From Pseudomonas putida (lineage in GTDB: Bacteria; Pseudomonadota; Gammaproteobacteria; Pseudomonadales; Pseudomonadaceae), in assembly GCF_002025705.1 (NCBI RefSeq), contig NZ_CP018846.1, forward strand, positions 4,951,501 through 5,015,500: a stretch of DNA of 64,000 nt. Direction: 5' to 3'. A program made the translations under genes and the position numbers. Numbering within the stretch: the first letter of the stretch is position 1; the number at the start of each line of letters is the position of its first letter. Shown one piece after another: positions 1 through 8,289 of this stretch. The notes beneath the pieces are model-generated. The model saw nothing but the letters and a program-made list of their open reading frames with translations, did no database searches and was not told the DNA's origin.

Positions 1-1
1 T

Positions 2-70
2 CTGGTGTTGCAGTATGCGACGCCGGTACGCAACCAGTACCAGGTCAAGCAGCAGGCGCCTGTCGCCTGA
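2..70 (+). CDS. C-terminal end of an unidentified protein (truncated by window edge)
   Basis: An open frame enters from the left edge and ends with TGA at 68-70, giving about 22 residues that end VKQQAPVA. The start and any domain lie outside the window, so no function can be given. It is followed within ten bases by a REP palindrome, which in this genome usually marks the end of a transcription unit; that fits a real 3' end. Confidence 0.45.
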   Translation: MVLQYATPVRNQYQVKQQAPVA

Positions 71-78
71 TCAAGTTT

Positions 79-183
79 GGGGCTGCTTTGCAGCCCTTTC
101 GCGACACAAGGCCGCTCCTACAGAGGGCCGCGATCCGCTTGTAGGAGCGGCCTTGTGTCGCGAAAGGGCCGCAAAGCGGCCCC
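79..183. repeat. REP inverted pair, 'GACACAAGG' subtype
   Basis: Two facing REP arms with the core TTTCGCGACACAAGGCCGC and its complement, flanked by outer complementary ends GGGGCTGCTTTGCAG / GCAAAGCGGCCCC. The pair can fold as one long cruciform or hairpin. The same subtype recurs at 30853, 47793 and 53828. Confidence 0.85.
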
Positions 184-190
184 AGGCATT

Positions 191-454
191 TCAGATCCAG
201 GTGCTGAACCAGGACAGCAGCAGTGCCATGGCCAGGCACGAAAAACCGAGGATGTAGTAGTAGCGCGGCACGCGCTGGTCGAAGGTATCCACCACCCCTT
301 CATCCACCGCCAGACTCTCGCGGGTGATCACCTCACGCCGCCGCGCATTCTGCAGCAGCAGCCCGCCAGGGCAGGTCAACAACAGCGCCAGCAGATTGAT
401 CAGCTTGGTCGGGTGGGCGGAAAGAAACCCCCAGAGCACTTGCAAGGACATCAC
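191..454 (-). CDS. Conserved small inner-membrane protein
   Basis: An 87-residue protein with a hydrophobic segment at about residues 15-35 and another at about 65-85, separated by a polar, charged stretch (NARRREVITRES). This predicts a two-helix membrane protein. I do not recognise the family. Two ATG codons in tandem (454 and 451) are possible starts. It is separated from the next gene by a short gap and its 3' end meets the REP pair. Confidence 0.6.
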   Translation of the reverse strand: MMSLQVLWGFLSAHPTKLINLLALLLTCPGGLLLQNARRREVITRESLAVDEGVVDTFDQRVPRYYYILGFSCLAMALLLSWFSTWI

Positions 455-611
455 GCAACCTCGGTCATAGCCACAGCGAAGCCCGGCATTCTACCGAAGT
501 GCGACCAGCCCGCCCGGTCTTGGCGACAAAGTGTCACTTAATTTCATCTGTCACGTTCTCGTCATCAGGGCAGGCCACTCTATCGGCCTTTTCCCGAACC
601 GGAGCTTGTTG

Positions 612-818
612 ATGCTGCACGCCGAAAACCAGGACCGCCTCTATCTCGTGGCTCAAAGTGATGAGCAACAGGCGTTGATCGATGGTTTTGCCATCAACGT
701 CCAGGACCGCCAGTGGCTGGTCTACTGTGCGCTGGGTGGGCATGTACACGATGATTTGCCCGAGGTGGATGCCAGCACCGGTGTGAGCTTGCTGGATTTC
801 CACATAGAAGCCGCCTAG
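612..818 (+). CDS. Conserved hypothetical protein, 68 aa
   Basis: Start chosen at ATG 612 because GGAG sits eight bases upstream (601-604); a longer frame opening at 531 lacks a ribosome site. The product begins MLHAENQDRLYLVAQ, is acidic and soluble with no signal or membrane segment, and I recognise no motif. A strong bidirectional terminator follows directly, shared with the convergent lipoprotein gene. Confidence 0.6.
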   Translation: MLHAENQDRLYLVAQSDEQQALIDGFAINVQDRQWLVYCALGGHVHDDLPEVDASTGVSLLDFHIEAA

Positions 819-834
819 TTCGGTACCGACAACA

Positions 835-873
835 AAAAACCCGCTACCTGGCACTCAGGTAGCGGGTTTTTCA
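835..873. terminator. Bidirectional rho-independent terminator
   Basis: A hairpin with stem AACCCGCTACCTG / CAGGTAGCGGGTT, flanked by an A-run on the left and a T-run on the right. It can therefore stop transcripts from both convergent genes (612-818 and 888-1472). Confidence 0.9.
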
Positions 874-887
874 TTGCAGCTGAAGGC

Positions 888-1472
888 TTATTCGCCCAGC
901 ACCTGACCGATGGTCGGGTCCTTGAACAGGCGGGTCAGCGCATCACTCAGTACATCACTCACCAGGGTGGTGTTGGTTTCCTGGTTCGGCGCCATGCCGA
1001 AGCGCTGGTCCAGCGAAGCACCATAGCGGCCGCTGTAACGGCGGTTGGCATTCGCCACATCGGCACGGAAGGTGGCGCCGATGGTGGCTTCGGTCACGTA
1101 CAGGTTGTCCTTCGGCGACTGGTACTTCAGCTCGGCCAGGGTCACGGTCAGTTGCGGTGCGTTGTAGGCGTTCGGCGTCGGGGTGAAGCCGAGCAGGCGC
1201 ACGGCGGCTTCGGCCTGGGCCTGCAGCTTGGGCACGACATCATTGCCACTGACGCTGATGGTGCTGGTCTCGGGGTACATGCCACCGCGGGTGCCCAGGG
1301 ACTGCGAAGCCCGCCCATCGACCACCTTGACCACCACCGGCTGGCCGTGGCCGACCGGAGCGAGCTGAGCCTTGAGCGTGGGTTGCGGGCTGAGTTGTTG
1401 CGGGCTGTGGGCACAACCGACCAGGCTGAGGCTGGCCACGGCGATCAAACCGAACAACAGACGTTGCAACAT
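888..1472 (-). CDS. YajG-family lipoprotein
   Basis: A 194-residue protein with a lipoprotein signal: hydrophobic core followed by lipobox LVGC at about residues 17-20, so the mature chain begins at Cys20 and is expected to be membrane-anchored. The rest (LAPVGHGQPVVVKVVDGR, later LTVTLAELKY and Ala/Asn-rich repeats of short strands) resembles the YajG lipoprotein family of unknown function. No Asp follows the lipobox Cys, so outer-membrane sorting is likely. Monocistronic, with its own terminator. Family assignment is by pattern recall. Confidence 0.8.
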   Translation of the reverse strand: MLQRLLFGLIAVASLSLVGCAHSPQQLSPQPTLKAQLAPVGHGQPVVVKVVDGRASQSLGTRGGMYPETSTISVSGNDVVPKLQAQAEAAVRLLGFTPTPNAYNAPQLTVTLAELKYQSPKDNLYVTEATIGATFRADVANANRRYSGRYGASLDQRFGMAPNQETNTTLVSDVLSDALTRLFKDPTIGQVLGE

Positions 1473-1617
1473 GCGCGTTTCTCCAGAAAATACGGCAAAG
1501 GCCCACAGTATACCCAGCCAGGCGCAAACCAGTCATCGGTCCAGCCCGCTTGTCACAATCGTTTCATGGCCACGCCCTTATCCTTGCGCCAAGCCCAAAC
1601 GCACAGGACGCACCGCC

Positions 1618-1851
1618 ATGGCTTCGCTCTGGACACTGCTCTGCCAACGCCCGCGCCACAATGCCTATGCCCGCCTCGACGCCGACGGCAAATGCCTGGC
1701 TTTCAAGCAGTGCAGCCAGGCACCATGCGGTAGCGGATGGGTGCGTATCAGTGAAATCCAGCTCGCCTGGCTGGGCCGCGAGCTGCCCGCCGAAGCCCGG
1801 GTTTGCGCCCCTGCAAGCCGCCGCTGGCATCAGCGCATCCTCGCGGCCTGA
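1618..1851 (+). CDS. Conserved hypothetical protein, 77 aa
   Basis: Begins at ATG 1618, with AGGA about nine bases upstream, and ends TGA 1849-1851. The product starts MASLWTLLCQRPRHNAYARLD and contains four cysteines and several tryptophans; it is basic overall. No signal, membrane segment or known motif is visible. An upstream extension of the same frame has no ribosome site and overlaps the divergent lipoprotein gene, so the short form is preferred. Confidence 0.55.
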   Translation: MASLWTLLCQRPRHNAYARLDADGKCLAFKQCSQAPCGSGWVRISEIQLAWLGRELPAEARVCAPASRRWHQRILAA

Positions 1852-1902
1852 CAAACGCTGCAATAAAAACCACGAATAACGACCTTTCTGCCCGCGACAT
1901 CG

Positions 1903-1925
1903 TTATAATCTCCCCCCGATTATAA
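1903..1925. promoter_or_regulatory. Inverted repeat containing facing -10 boxes
   Basis: TTATAATC, seven bases, GATTATAA: a perfect 8-bp inverted repeat. Each arm contains TATAAT, one per strand, so the site could be two face-to-face sigma-70 -10 elements or an operator over one. No good -35 is seen 17 bp upstream on the plus strand. Confidence 0.4.
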
Positions 1926-2113
1926 GGACGTCTCCTGATCGGGCCCCGCATCCGCCGCTTGACCCCGGCACCTTCACCCGCTTCGCCCACAGAGAGCCTT
2001 CCACTCAGGTCTTGCATCGGCTGTCGTGCCTGCTTTTCCGGCCCTTCGCACTGCATGAACCTGTGGGTTGCCATCGCGCAGTCCCCTTTTGAGGTTCACG
2101 TCTCCAAAAGAGC

Positions 2114-2133
2114 GTGAAAAAACGGTTTTTCAC
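2114..2133. promoter_or_regulatory. Perfect hairpin/palindrome in the mqo leader
   Basis: GTGAAAAA, four bases (ACGG), TTTTTCAC: an 8-bp perfect stem. On the plus strand it is A/T-rich and followed by CACAAC rather than a T-run, so it is more likely an operator or RNA structure than a classical terminator. Confidence 0.4.
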
Positions 2134-2456
2134 AACTTCACGAGAGTGTGGCGAGCAAATGAACAGTCTGGCATGTGCAAAAGCGGCAGATGTGTCCCGA
2201 ACAGCCCTGAACAGACGGCAAAAGCGCTCATCCCGGATGAGTGTCTGAAGTCGTTCCATAACGCACGCACGACACCTTGACCATAAGTCGAATTGCCGCA
2301 CCTGTGGCAAACGGCGTTCAATACCCGAACCCGAAGACTGATTGGCGGTGTCCGCGGAAGTTGCAAGAACTGCGAAGAGTCGGACATGGCGATCCTGGCA
2401 ACCCCAGTGGTCCTATGCTGTCAATTAGGTAGCTGTAGATTGTGGAGACGCGTTAA

Positions 2457-3962
2457 ATGGCGCAGAACGAATCGGTTGATGTGGTACTGGTAGGCGCGGG
2501 CATCATGAGTGCCACCCTGGCCGTACTGCTCAAGGAGCTTGACCCGACCCTGAAGCTTGAGGTCGTCGAGGCAATGGACTCCGGAGCCGCGGAAAGCTCC
2601 AACCCCTGGAACAACGCAGGTACCGGCCACGCCGGCCTGTGCGAGCTGAACTACACGCCCCAGGCCGCCGATGGCAGCATCGACATCAAGAAGGCCGTGC
2701 ACATCAACACCCAGTTCGAGGTCTCGCGCCAGTTCTGGGCTTACCTGAGCAAGAAGAGCACCTTCGGCTCGGCACGTGCGTTCATCAACCCGGTCCCGCA
2801 CCTGAGCTACGTCGAAGGTGACAAGGGCGTGTCCTTCCTCAAGAAGCGCTTCGAGCTGCTCAAGCAGCACCACGCCTTCGCCGAGATGGAATACACCGAA
2901 GACAAGGCCGTGATGAACGAGTGGATGCCGCTGATGATGCCAGGCCGCCCGGCCGACCAGCACATCGCTGCAACCCGCGTGGCCAAAGGCACCGACGTCA
3001 ACTTCGGCGCTCTGACCAACAAGCTGCTCAAAGTACTGGGCGACAGCGCCGACGCGCAGGTCAAGTACAGCAAGAAAGTCGTCGGCCTGCGCCGTAAAGG
3101 CAGCGGCTGGACCGTGAGCATCAAGGACGTCAACAGCGGCGGTGCCCGCGAAGTCGACGCCCGCTTCGTCTTCCTCGGCGCTGGCGGCGCGGCCCTGCCG
3201 CTGCTGCAACTGTCCGGCATCCCGGAAAGCAAAGGCTTTGGCGGCTTCCCGGTCAGCGGCCAGTGGCTGCGTTGCGACAACCCGGAAATCGTCAAGCAGC
3301 ACCAGGCCAAGGTGTACAGCCAGGCTGCCGTCGGCGCACCGCCGATGTCGGTGCCGCACCTGGATACCCGCGTGGTGGACGGCAAGACTTCGCTGCTGTT
3401 CGGCCCCTACGCCGGCTTTACCACCAAGTTCCTCAAGCACGGCTCGCTGATGGACCTGCCGCTGTCGGTACGCATGGGCAACATTGGCCCGATGCTGGCT
3501 GTGGCCCGCGACAACATGGACCTGACCAAGTACCTGGTCAGCGAAGTGATGCAGTCTATGGAGCAGCGCCTGGAATCGCTGCGCCGCTTCTACCCACAAG
3601 CCAAAGCCGAAGACTGGCGCCTGGAAGTGGCCGGCCAGCGCGTGCAGATCATCAAGAAGGACCCGAAGAAAGGCGGCATCCTGCAGTTCGGTACCGAGCT
3701 GGTCTCGGCACAGGACGGCAGCCTGGCTGCACTGCTCGGCGCTTCGCCGGGTGCTTCGGTGACCGTGTCGATCATGCTTGAACTGATCGAGCGCTGCTTC
3801 CCCGAGCAGGCCAAAGGTGCCTGGGCTGCCAAGCTCAAGGAAATCTTCCCGGCCCGCGAGAAGGCCCTGGCCGCCGATGCAGCACTGTACCGCAAGATCA
3901 GTGCCGACAACGATGCGGCGCTGGAACTGGTGGAAGACAGCCCGGCCAAGCATTACGCCTAA
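2457..3962 (+). CDS. mqo: Malate:quinone oxidoreductase
   Basis: A 501-residue FAD-dependent enzyme that oxidises malate to oxaloacetate and passes electrons to the membrane quinone pool; a peripheral inner-membrane TCA-cycle enzyme. The N-terminus has the dinucleotide fold VLVGAGIMSATLAVLL (residues 10-25), followed by the family signatures NAGTGHAGLCELNY and, near the C-terminus, LLGASPGASV. Length matches the family (about 500). Start ATG 2457 has GGAGA eight bases upstream. Monocistronic: a strong terminator follows. P. putida strains usually carry several mqo paralogues; which one this is cannot be decided here. Confidence 0.96.
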   Translation: MAQNESVDVVLVGAGIMSATLAVLLKELDPTLKLEVVEAMDSGAAESSNPWNNAGTGHAGLCELNYTPQAADGSIDIKKAVHINTQFEVSRQFWAYLSKKSTFGSARAFINPVPHLSYVEGDKGVSFLKKRFELLKQHHAFAEMEYTEDKAVMNEWMPLMMPGRPADQHIAATRVAKGTDVNFGALTNKLLKVLGDSADAQVKYSKKVVGLRRKGSGWTVSIKDVNSGGAREVDARFVFLGAGGAALPLLQLSGIPESKGFGGFPVSGQWLRCDNPEIVKQHQAKVYSQAAVGAPPMSVPHLDTRVVDGKTSLLFGPYAGFTTKFLKHGSLMDLPLSVRMGNIGPMLAVARDNMDLTKYLVSEVMQSMEQRLESLRRFYPQAKAEDWRLEVAGQRVQIIKKDPKKGGILQFGTELVSAQDGSLAALLGASPGASVTVSIMLELIERCFPEQAKGAWAAKLKEIFPAREKALAADAALYRKISADNDAALELVEDSPAKHYA

Positions 3963-3976
3963 GCCGGCCTGAAACG

Positions 3977-4004
3977 AAAAAACGCCCCTCGGGGCGTTTT
4001 TTTG
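3977..4004 (+). terminator. Rho-independent terminator of mqo
   Basis: Stem AACGCCCC / GGGGCGTT with a two-base loop, then seven T. An A-run on the left makes it potentially bidirectional. Confidence 0.93.
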
Positions 4005-4029
4005 TGTCTGAAATCTCTATCAGCCTGTG

Positions 4030-4142
4030 CCGGCCCTTTCGCGGGTAAACCCGCCCCTACAGAGACTGCGCTGCTCTCGAGGGCGGCGCAATTCCTGTGG
4101 GAGCGGGTTCATCGAAGCATCGAACCGCCGCGAAGAGGCCGG
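4030..4142. repeat. REP inverted pair, second arm altered
   Basis: The left arm is a standard REP (GGCCCTTTCGCGGGTAAACC). The right arm reads GTGGGAGCGGGTTCATCGAAGC... then CGCGAAGAGGCC, so the usual TTACC centre is replaced by a short TCGAAGCATCGA palindrome. Confidence 0.75.
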
Positions 4143-4156
4143 GACAAGCCTGCAGA

Positions 4157-4459
4157 TCAGCCGCGGGCCTTGGCGATGATCTCGACGTATTCCGGAGCGT
4201 TGCGCTGGTCGGCGATCACTTCAACGAAAGTCTTGCCGTGCTCGTCCTTGCCATCCAGGTCCAGGCCAGCTTCGACGAAGAAGCCCACGAAGCGCTCGAA
4301 GTCATCGACACGCAGGCCGCGGTAGCCTTTGATCAGCTTGTGATGCGAAGGCGAGGTCACGCCATCGGCCGGCTCAAACTGTAGGAACGACTTGATGTAG
4401 TCGTCGCTGATTTCGTCACCAATCACCTGCTTCTTGTCTTTGCGCATTGCCGGCTCCAA
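4157..4459 (-). CDS. PA4642-family protein
   Basis: A 100-residue acidic, soluble protein beginning MEPAMRKDKKQVIGDEISDD. The sequence and the position between mqo and the wbuC/hpt genes match the Pseudomonas PA4642 family, whose function is unknown. No signal peptide or membrane segment. An internal Met at residue 5 is an alternative start. Confidence 0.75.
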   Translation of the reverse strand: MEPAMRKDKKQVIGDEISDDYIKSFLQFEPADGVTSPSHHKLIKGYRGLRVDDFERFVGFFVEAGLDLDGKDEHGKTFVEVIADQRNAPEYVEIIAKARG

Positions 4460-4514
4460 CTGACCATCATGGAATTTCGAAGGCCGGCAGTGTACCCCCC
4501 ACAGGCGGCACGCC

Positions 4515-4985
4515 TCAACGCGAACGTACGGTACCGGTATGCAGGTCGGCCCAGATGTGGCCGTTGGCGTAGGTCAGGAACTGCACATAGACCGTCTCGT
4601 TACGCAGCAGGTCCATGATCACCCGATAATCGCTGACCGGGTAGTTCAGGTTCAAGGTTCGGGTCTTGTCGTCGTACACCGGCTTCTTCAGGCTTTTGCC
4701 AGCCTCACCGTCGAAGTTGAGCAGCACCTGGCCGATTGTCGCGCCCTTGCTCAGCGGCTTGCCTTTCAGGCGCATCTGCAGCGAAGCGGTGATCGGGATC
4801 GGCTGCTGGTCAGACTGGCGCTGGGCCCCTACCACCACCGAGTAGTCGGTCACTTGCAGCAGTTGCTGGCCTGTCGGTGCTTCCTGGCGCAGGGACTGGT
4901 CATCGGGGGGGAGGAACTGGCTGTGCAGCGGTGCGGCGGCGAGGGGCAAGCTCACCGCCAGCAGCAGGGGAAGAATCGCACGCAT
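4515..4985 (-). CDS. Secreted/periplasmic conserved protein
   Basis: A 156-residue protein starting at ATG 4985, chosen because AAGGAG lies seven bases upstream; a longer frame has no such site. The first 18 residues (MRAILPLLLAVSLPLAAA) form a typical Sec signal peptide with an AAA cleavage region, and no lipobox Cys. The mature chain is polar with predicted beta strands (VTDYSVVVG, TLNLNYPVSDYRVIMDLL). I recognise no family. It lies downstream of the cupin gene on the same strand, with a 52-bp gap. Confidence 0.7.
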   Translation of the reverse strand: MRAILPLLLAVSLPLAAAPLHSQFLPPDDQSLRQEAPTGQQLLQVTDYSVVVGAQRQSDQQPIPITASLQMRLKGKPLSKGATIGQVLLNFDGEAGKSLKKPVYDDKTRTLNLNYPVSDYRVIMDLLRNETVYVQFLTYANGHIWADLHTGTVRSR

Positions 4986-5037
4986 GTGTGGCTCCTTGGC
5001 ATGAAGGAGCACTCTAGCATGCAGGCAACAGCAGATC

Positions 5038-5511
5038 TCAAGCGAACTGCGCGAGCATCCAGGCCTGGTATTCAGCCACGCCGGCCTCACCCTCACGCGG
5101 CGCCCAAGGCGCATGTTCACCCTCGACCAACTGGCGGTATGGGCCGGCCTTGCACTCGAACATGACGGTGTTGGCTTCGAGTGCCACCAGGCCATGGTAG
5201 ACGCCGGGCGGCAGGTCCACACCCATGCACTCGCCTCCGGCTTCAAGGACGCGCGTGCTGACCAGCGCGCCATGCTCATCGAACAGCAGCAGGCCGATGC
5301 GGCCTTTGAGTGCCAACAAGGTTTCGGCCTTGTCGTCACTCAGGTGCCGGTGCGGGGCGATGTAGGTCGATGGCTGCAGGCCGATCGCCAGACGGTGGCA
5401 AGGGTCTTCCATCTCATGGAAGTTGTGATGGTGCCGCAGACGTGGAGCATCGGCGGCTTTTTGCGCCAGCCCGGTAAACAATGCTTGATCGATAAATGCA
5501 GGCTGACTCAT
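5038..5511 (-). CDS. WbuC-family cupin protein
   Basis: A 157-residue protein of the WbuC cupin family, named after a gene in some O-antigen clusters; its reaction is not established. The metal-binding cupin pattern is visible: His54, His56 and Glu63 in APHRH..DDKAE, with a later GVYHGL supplying the distal His. It follows hpt on the same strand with an 11-bp gap and may be co-transcribed, which suggests nothing specific about substrate. Start ATG 5511. Confidence 0.82.
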   Translation of the reverse strand: MSQPAFIDQALFTGLAQKAADAPRLRHHHNFHEMEDPCHRLAIGLQPSTYIAPHRHLSDDKAETLLALKGRIGLLLFDEHGALVSTRVLEAGGECMGVDLPPGVYHGLVALEANTVMFECKAGPYRQLVEGEHAPWAPREGEAGVAEYQAWMLAQFA

Positions 5512-5522
5512 GGTTACTGTCC

Positions 5523-6080
5523 TTACAGTCCCTTGACCGCGAAAATGCCGTTAGCGTTACGCCAGTAGCCTTTATAGTCCATTCCGTAACCGAATATATA
5601 GCGATCGATGCATGGCAGGCCGGCATAGCTGGCCTTCAGGCCCGGGCTGGCCTTGCGGTCGTGGTCTTTGTCGATCAGTACGGCGGTGTGTACCGCGCGC
5701 GCACCGGCATGCTTGCAGAACTCGATGATGGCGCTGAGGGTGTGGCCCTCGTCGAGGATGTCATCGACGATCAGCACGTCACGGTCGATGAACGACACTT
5801 CCGGCTTGGCCTTCCAGAACAACTCGCCACCACTGGTCTGGTTGCGGTAACGGGTGGCATGGATGTACGAGACCTCCAGCGGGAACTGCAGGTGGGTCAG
5901 CAGTTTGCCGGCGAAGATCAGGCCGCCGTTCATCACGCAGAACACCACTGGGTTGGTGTCGTGCAGGTCCTTGCAGATCTGCTCGCCGACCTTGGCGATG
6001 GCCGCTTCGACTTCAGCTTCGTTGTAAAGGCAGTCTGCCTCGCGCATGACTTGACGGATGTGCTCGAGATCAGCGGACAT
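5523..6080 (-). CDS. hpt: Hypoxanthine-guanine phosphoribosyltransferase
   Basis: A 185-residue cytoplasmic purine-salvage enzyme that joins hypoxanthine or guanine to PRPP. The PRPP-binding loop VLIVDDILDEGHT is at residues 102-114, and CVMNGGLIFAGKL (48-60) is the family's earlier signature. Start ATG 6080 has GGAGA about eight bases upstream; the frame extends to 6146 but without a ribosome site. It is transcribed away from upp-uraA, so purine and pyrimidine salvage share one intergenic region. Confidence 0.93.
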   Translation of the reverse strand: MSADLEHIRQVMREADCLYNEAEVEAAIAKVGEQICKDLHDTNPVVFCVMNGGLIFAGKLLTHLQFPLEVSYIHATRYRNQTSGGELFWKAKPEVSFIDRDVLIVDDILDEGHTLSAIIEFCKHAGARAVHTAVLIDKDHDRKASPGLKASYAGLPCIDRYIFGYGMDYKGYWRNANGIFAVKGL

Positions 6081-6195
6081 GGCGCTCTCCAGGGGGGGCA
6101 TTTTGGAAAAGCGGGCAAAGGTACGCATCCGCTCGTCACAGATCAAGCATTTATGGACTAACGTGCAAAAGGACTACACGACAGCAAAGGCTGAA

Positions 6196-6207
6196 TAGAT
6201 TAATCTA
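6196..6207. promoter_or_regulatory. 12-bp perfect palindrome between hpt and upp
   Basis: TAGATTAATCTA is a perfect palindrome 34 bp upstream of the upp start in the shared hpt/upp intergenic region. It could be a dimeric repressor site or part of a promoter. No regulator gene is adjacent. Confidence 0.35.
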
Positions 6208-6241
6208 GCGCGGTTTTTTTGCCCGCCTTTCGGAGCCCCCC

Positions 6242-6880
6242 ATGCCTACTCGTGAGATCCGCCATCCGCTGATCCGCCACAAGCTCGGCCTCATGCGCCG
6301 TGCCGATATCAGCACCAAGAATTTTCGCGAACTCGCCCAGGAAGTCGGCGCGCTACTGACCTACGAAGCCACCCAGGACCTGCCCCTCGAAACCTACGAG
6401 ATCGACGGCTGGTGCGGCAAGGTGCAAGTTGAAAAAATCGCCGGCAAGAAGATCACCGTGGTACCGATCCTGCGCGCCGGCATCGGCATGCTCGATGGCG
6501 TGCTCAGCCTGATCCCGGGCGCCAAGGTCAGCGCCGTCGGCGTTGCCCGCAACGAGGAAACCCTCGAAGCGCACACCTACCTGGAAAAGCTCGCGCCGGA
6601 CATCAACCAGCGCCTGGCCCTGATCATCGACCCGATGCTCGCCACCGGCGGCTCGATGGTCGCCACCATCGACCTGCTGAAGAAGGCCGGCTGCAAGGAG
6701 ATCCGCGCCATGGTGCTGGTCGCCGCGCCAGAAGGCATCACCGTGGTGGAAAAAGCCCACCCGGACGTGCAGATCTACACCGCCTCGATCGACCAGCGCC
6801 TGAACGAGCATGGTTACATCGTCCCAGGCCTGGGCGATGCCGGTGACAAGATCTTCGGCACCAAGCAGAAGGACGCCTGA
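6242..6880 (+). CDS. upp: Uracil phosphoribosyltransferase
   Basis: A 212-residue enzyme making UMP from uracil and PRPP in the cytoplasm. The PRPP loop LIIDPMLATGGSM lies at residues 127-139, and the uracil-site region YIVPGLGDAGD is close to the C-terminus. ATG 6242 has GGAG about seven bases upstream. Only two bases separate it from the uracil permease gene, so uptake and salvage of uracil are co-expressed. Confidence 0.97.
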   Translation: MPTREIRHPLIRHKLGLMRRADISTKNFRELAQEVGALLTYEATQDLPLETYEIDGWCGKVQVEKIAGKKITVVPILRAGIGMLDGVLSLIPGAKVSAVGVARNEETLEAHTYLEKLAPDINQRLALIIDPMLATGGSMVATIDLLKKAGCKEIRAMVLVAAPEGITVVEKAHPDVQIYTASIDQRLNEHGYIVPGLGDAGDKIFGTKQKDA

Positions 6881-6882
6881 CC

Positions 6883-8157
6883 ATGCAGGACGGCTTCAAC
6901 GACCCGCTCTGGCGCCAGGTCGTCTCGGGCGCGCAGATGCTCTTCGTGGCATTCGGCGCGCTGGTGCTGATGCCGCTGATCACCGGCCTCGACCCGAACG
7001 TGGCGCTGTTCACCGCCGGTATCGGCACCCTGCTGTTCCAGCTGGTCACCGGCCGTCAGGTACCGGTATTCCTGGCTTCGAGCTTTGCATTCATCACCCC
7101 GATCATCCTTGCCAAGGGCCAGTTCGGCCTGGCCGAGACCATGGGCGGCGTGATGGCCGCAGGTTTCGTGTACACCTTCATGGGCTTGATGGTGAAGATC
7201 AAGGGCACCGGCTTCATCGACCGCATGCTGCCACCCGTGGTGATCGGCCCGGTGATCATTTCCATCGGCCTGGCCATGGCCCCGATCGCAGCCAACATGG
7301 CGATGGGCAAGGCCGGTGACGGCAGCGTGCTGCTGCCGTACAAGACGGCGATGCTGATCTCCATGCCAGCGCTGCTGACCACGCTGATCGTCGCCGTGTT
7401 CGGCAAGGGCATCTTCCGCCTGGTACCGATCATTGCCGGCGTGCTGGTGGGCTTTGCCCTGTCGTTCGCCTTTGGCGTGGTCGACACCGCCAAGATCGCC
7501 GCCGCACCGTGGCTGGAAATCCCCAACTTTACCGCACCGGCCTTCAACTGGCAGGCCATCCTGTTCATCGTTCCGGTCGCCCTGGCGCCGGCGATCGAGC
7601 ACATTGGCGGGGTAATTGCAGTCGGCAGCGTGACCGGCCGCGACTACCTGAAGAAGCCCGGCCTGCACCGCACCCTGCTGGGTGACGGCTTGGCCACCAC
7701 CGCAGCTGGCCTGTTCGGTGGCCCGCCCAACACCACCTACGCCGAAGTGACCGGCGCGGTGATGCTGACCAAGAACTACAATCCGAAGATCATGACCTGG
7801 GCGGCGGTGTTCGCCATCACCCTGGCCTTTATCGGCAAGTTCGGCGCGCTGCTGCAGAGCATTCCGGTACCGGTGATGGGAGGCATTCTGTGCCTGCTGT
7901 TCGGTTCGATCGCGGCGGTGGGCATGAATACCATGATCCGCCACAAGGTCGACCTGGCCGAAGCGCGCAACCTGGTGATCGTTTCTGTCACCCTGGTGTT
8001 TGGTATCGGCGGCGTGTTGGTCGGCAGTGGCGACGGCCCGGACGACTGGGGCCTGAAGGGTATTGCCCTGTGCGCCATCGTGGCGATCGCGCTGAACCTG
8101 ATCCTGCCAGGCAATGATGCCTGGAAGCACAAGAAGCTGGATGATCAGCAGCCCTGA
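6883..8157 (+). CDS. uraA: Uracil permease (NCS2 family)
   Basis: A 424-residue inner-membrane transporter of the nucleobase:cation symporter-2 family. It shows many hydrophobic segments and the family stretches LVTGRQVPVFLASSFAFI near the N-terminus and GLFGGPPNTTYAEV in the carrier's central helices; the Glu of PAIEHIGG is a family ligand residue. It is the second gene of the upp-uraA operon and is followed by a REP pair rather than an obvious terminator. Confidence 0.94.
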   Translation: MQDGFNDPLWRQVVSGAQMLFVAFGALVLMPLITGLDPNVALFTAGIGTLLFQLVTGRQVPVFLASSFAFITPIILAKGQFGLAETMGGVMAAGFVYTFMGLMVKIKGTGFIDRMLPPVVIGPVIISIGLAMAPIAANMAMGKAGDGSVLLPYKTAMLISMPALLTTLIVAVFGKGIFRLVPIIAGVLVGFALSFAFGVVDTAKIAAAPWLEIPNFTAPAFNWQAILFIVPVALAPAIEHIGGVIAVGSVTGRDYLKKPGLHRTLLGDGLATTAAGLFGGPPNTTYAEVTGAVMLTKNYNPKIMTWAAVFAITLAFIGKFGALLQSIPVPVMGGILCLLFGSIAAVGMNTMIRHKVDLAEARNLVIVSVTLVFGIGGVLVGSGDGPDDWGLKGIALCAIVAIALNLILPGNDAWKHKKLDDQQP

Positions 8158-8176
8158 CCCGGCATTGGCCTGATCA

Positions 8177-8270
8177 GGCCTCTTCGCGGGCAAGCCCGCT
8201 CCCACAGGTCTCCACACAGCCCCAGGGCATGTGACCTATCTGTGGGAGCGGGTTTACCCGCGAATAGGCC
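8177..8270. repeat. REP inverted pair, 'GGGCAAGCCC' subtype
   Basis: Facing arms GGCCTCTTCGCGGGCAAGCC and GGGTTTACCCGCGAATAGGCC, between the convergent uraA and hemH genes. Confidence 0.85.
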
Positions 8271-8289
8271 GATACTGATCAACTAAGAA

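Larger units (their letters stand above)
1852..2456. other. 600-bp non-coding stretch upstream of mqo
   Basis: No frame here has both a good start and plausible codon use. The stretch contains an inverted repeat with a TATAAT box on each strand (1903-1925), a perfect hairpin at 2114-2133, a small CTCATC/GATGAG hairpin near 2230, and the octamer ACGTCTCC twice (about 1927 and 2098). If the TATAAT at 1904 is used, mqo has a leader of more than 500 nt. Confidence 0.6.

Noticed and set aside
2068..2280. A 70-codon frame in the mqo upstream region
   Set aside because: No ribosome site and no plausible protein character; overlaps the hairpin at 2114-2133.
2421..3953. 510-codon open frame on the strand opposite mqo
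   Set aside because: Shadow of a GC-rich gene: the plus-strand frame has the family motifs, the ribosome site and the terminator; the antisense product has none.
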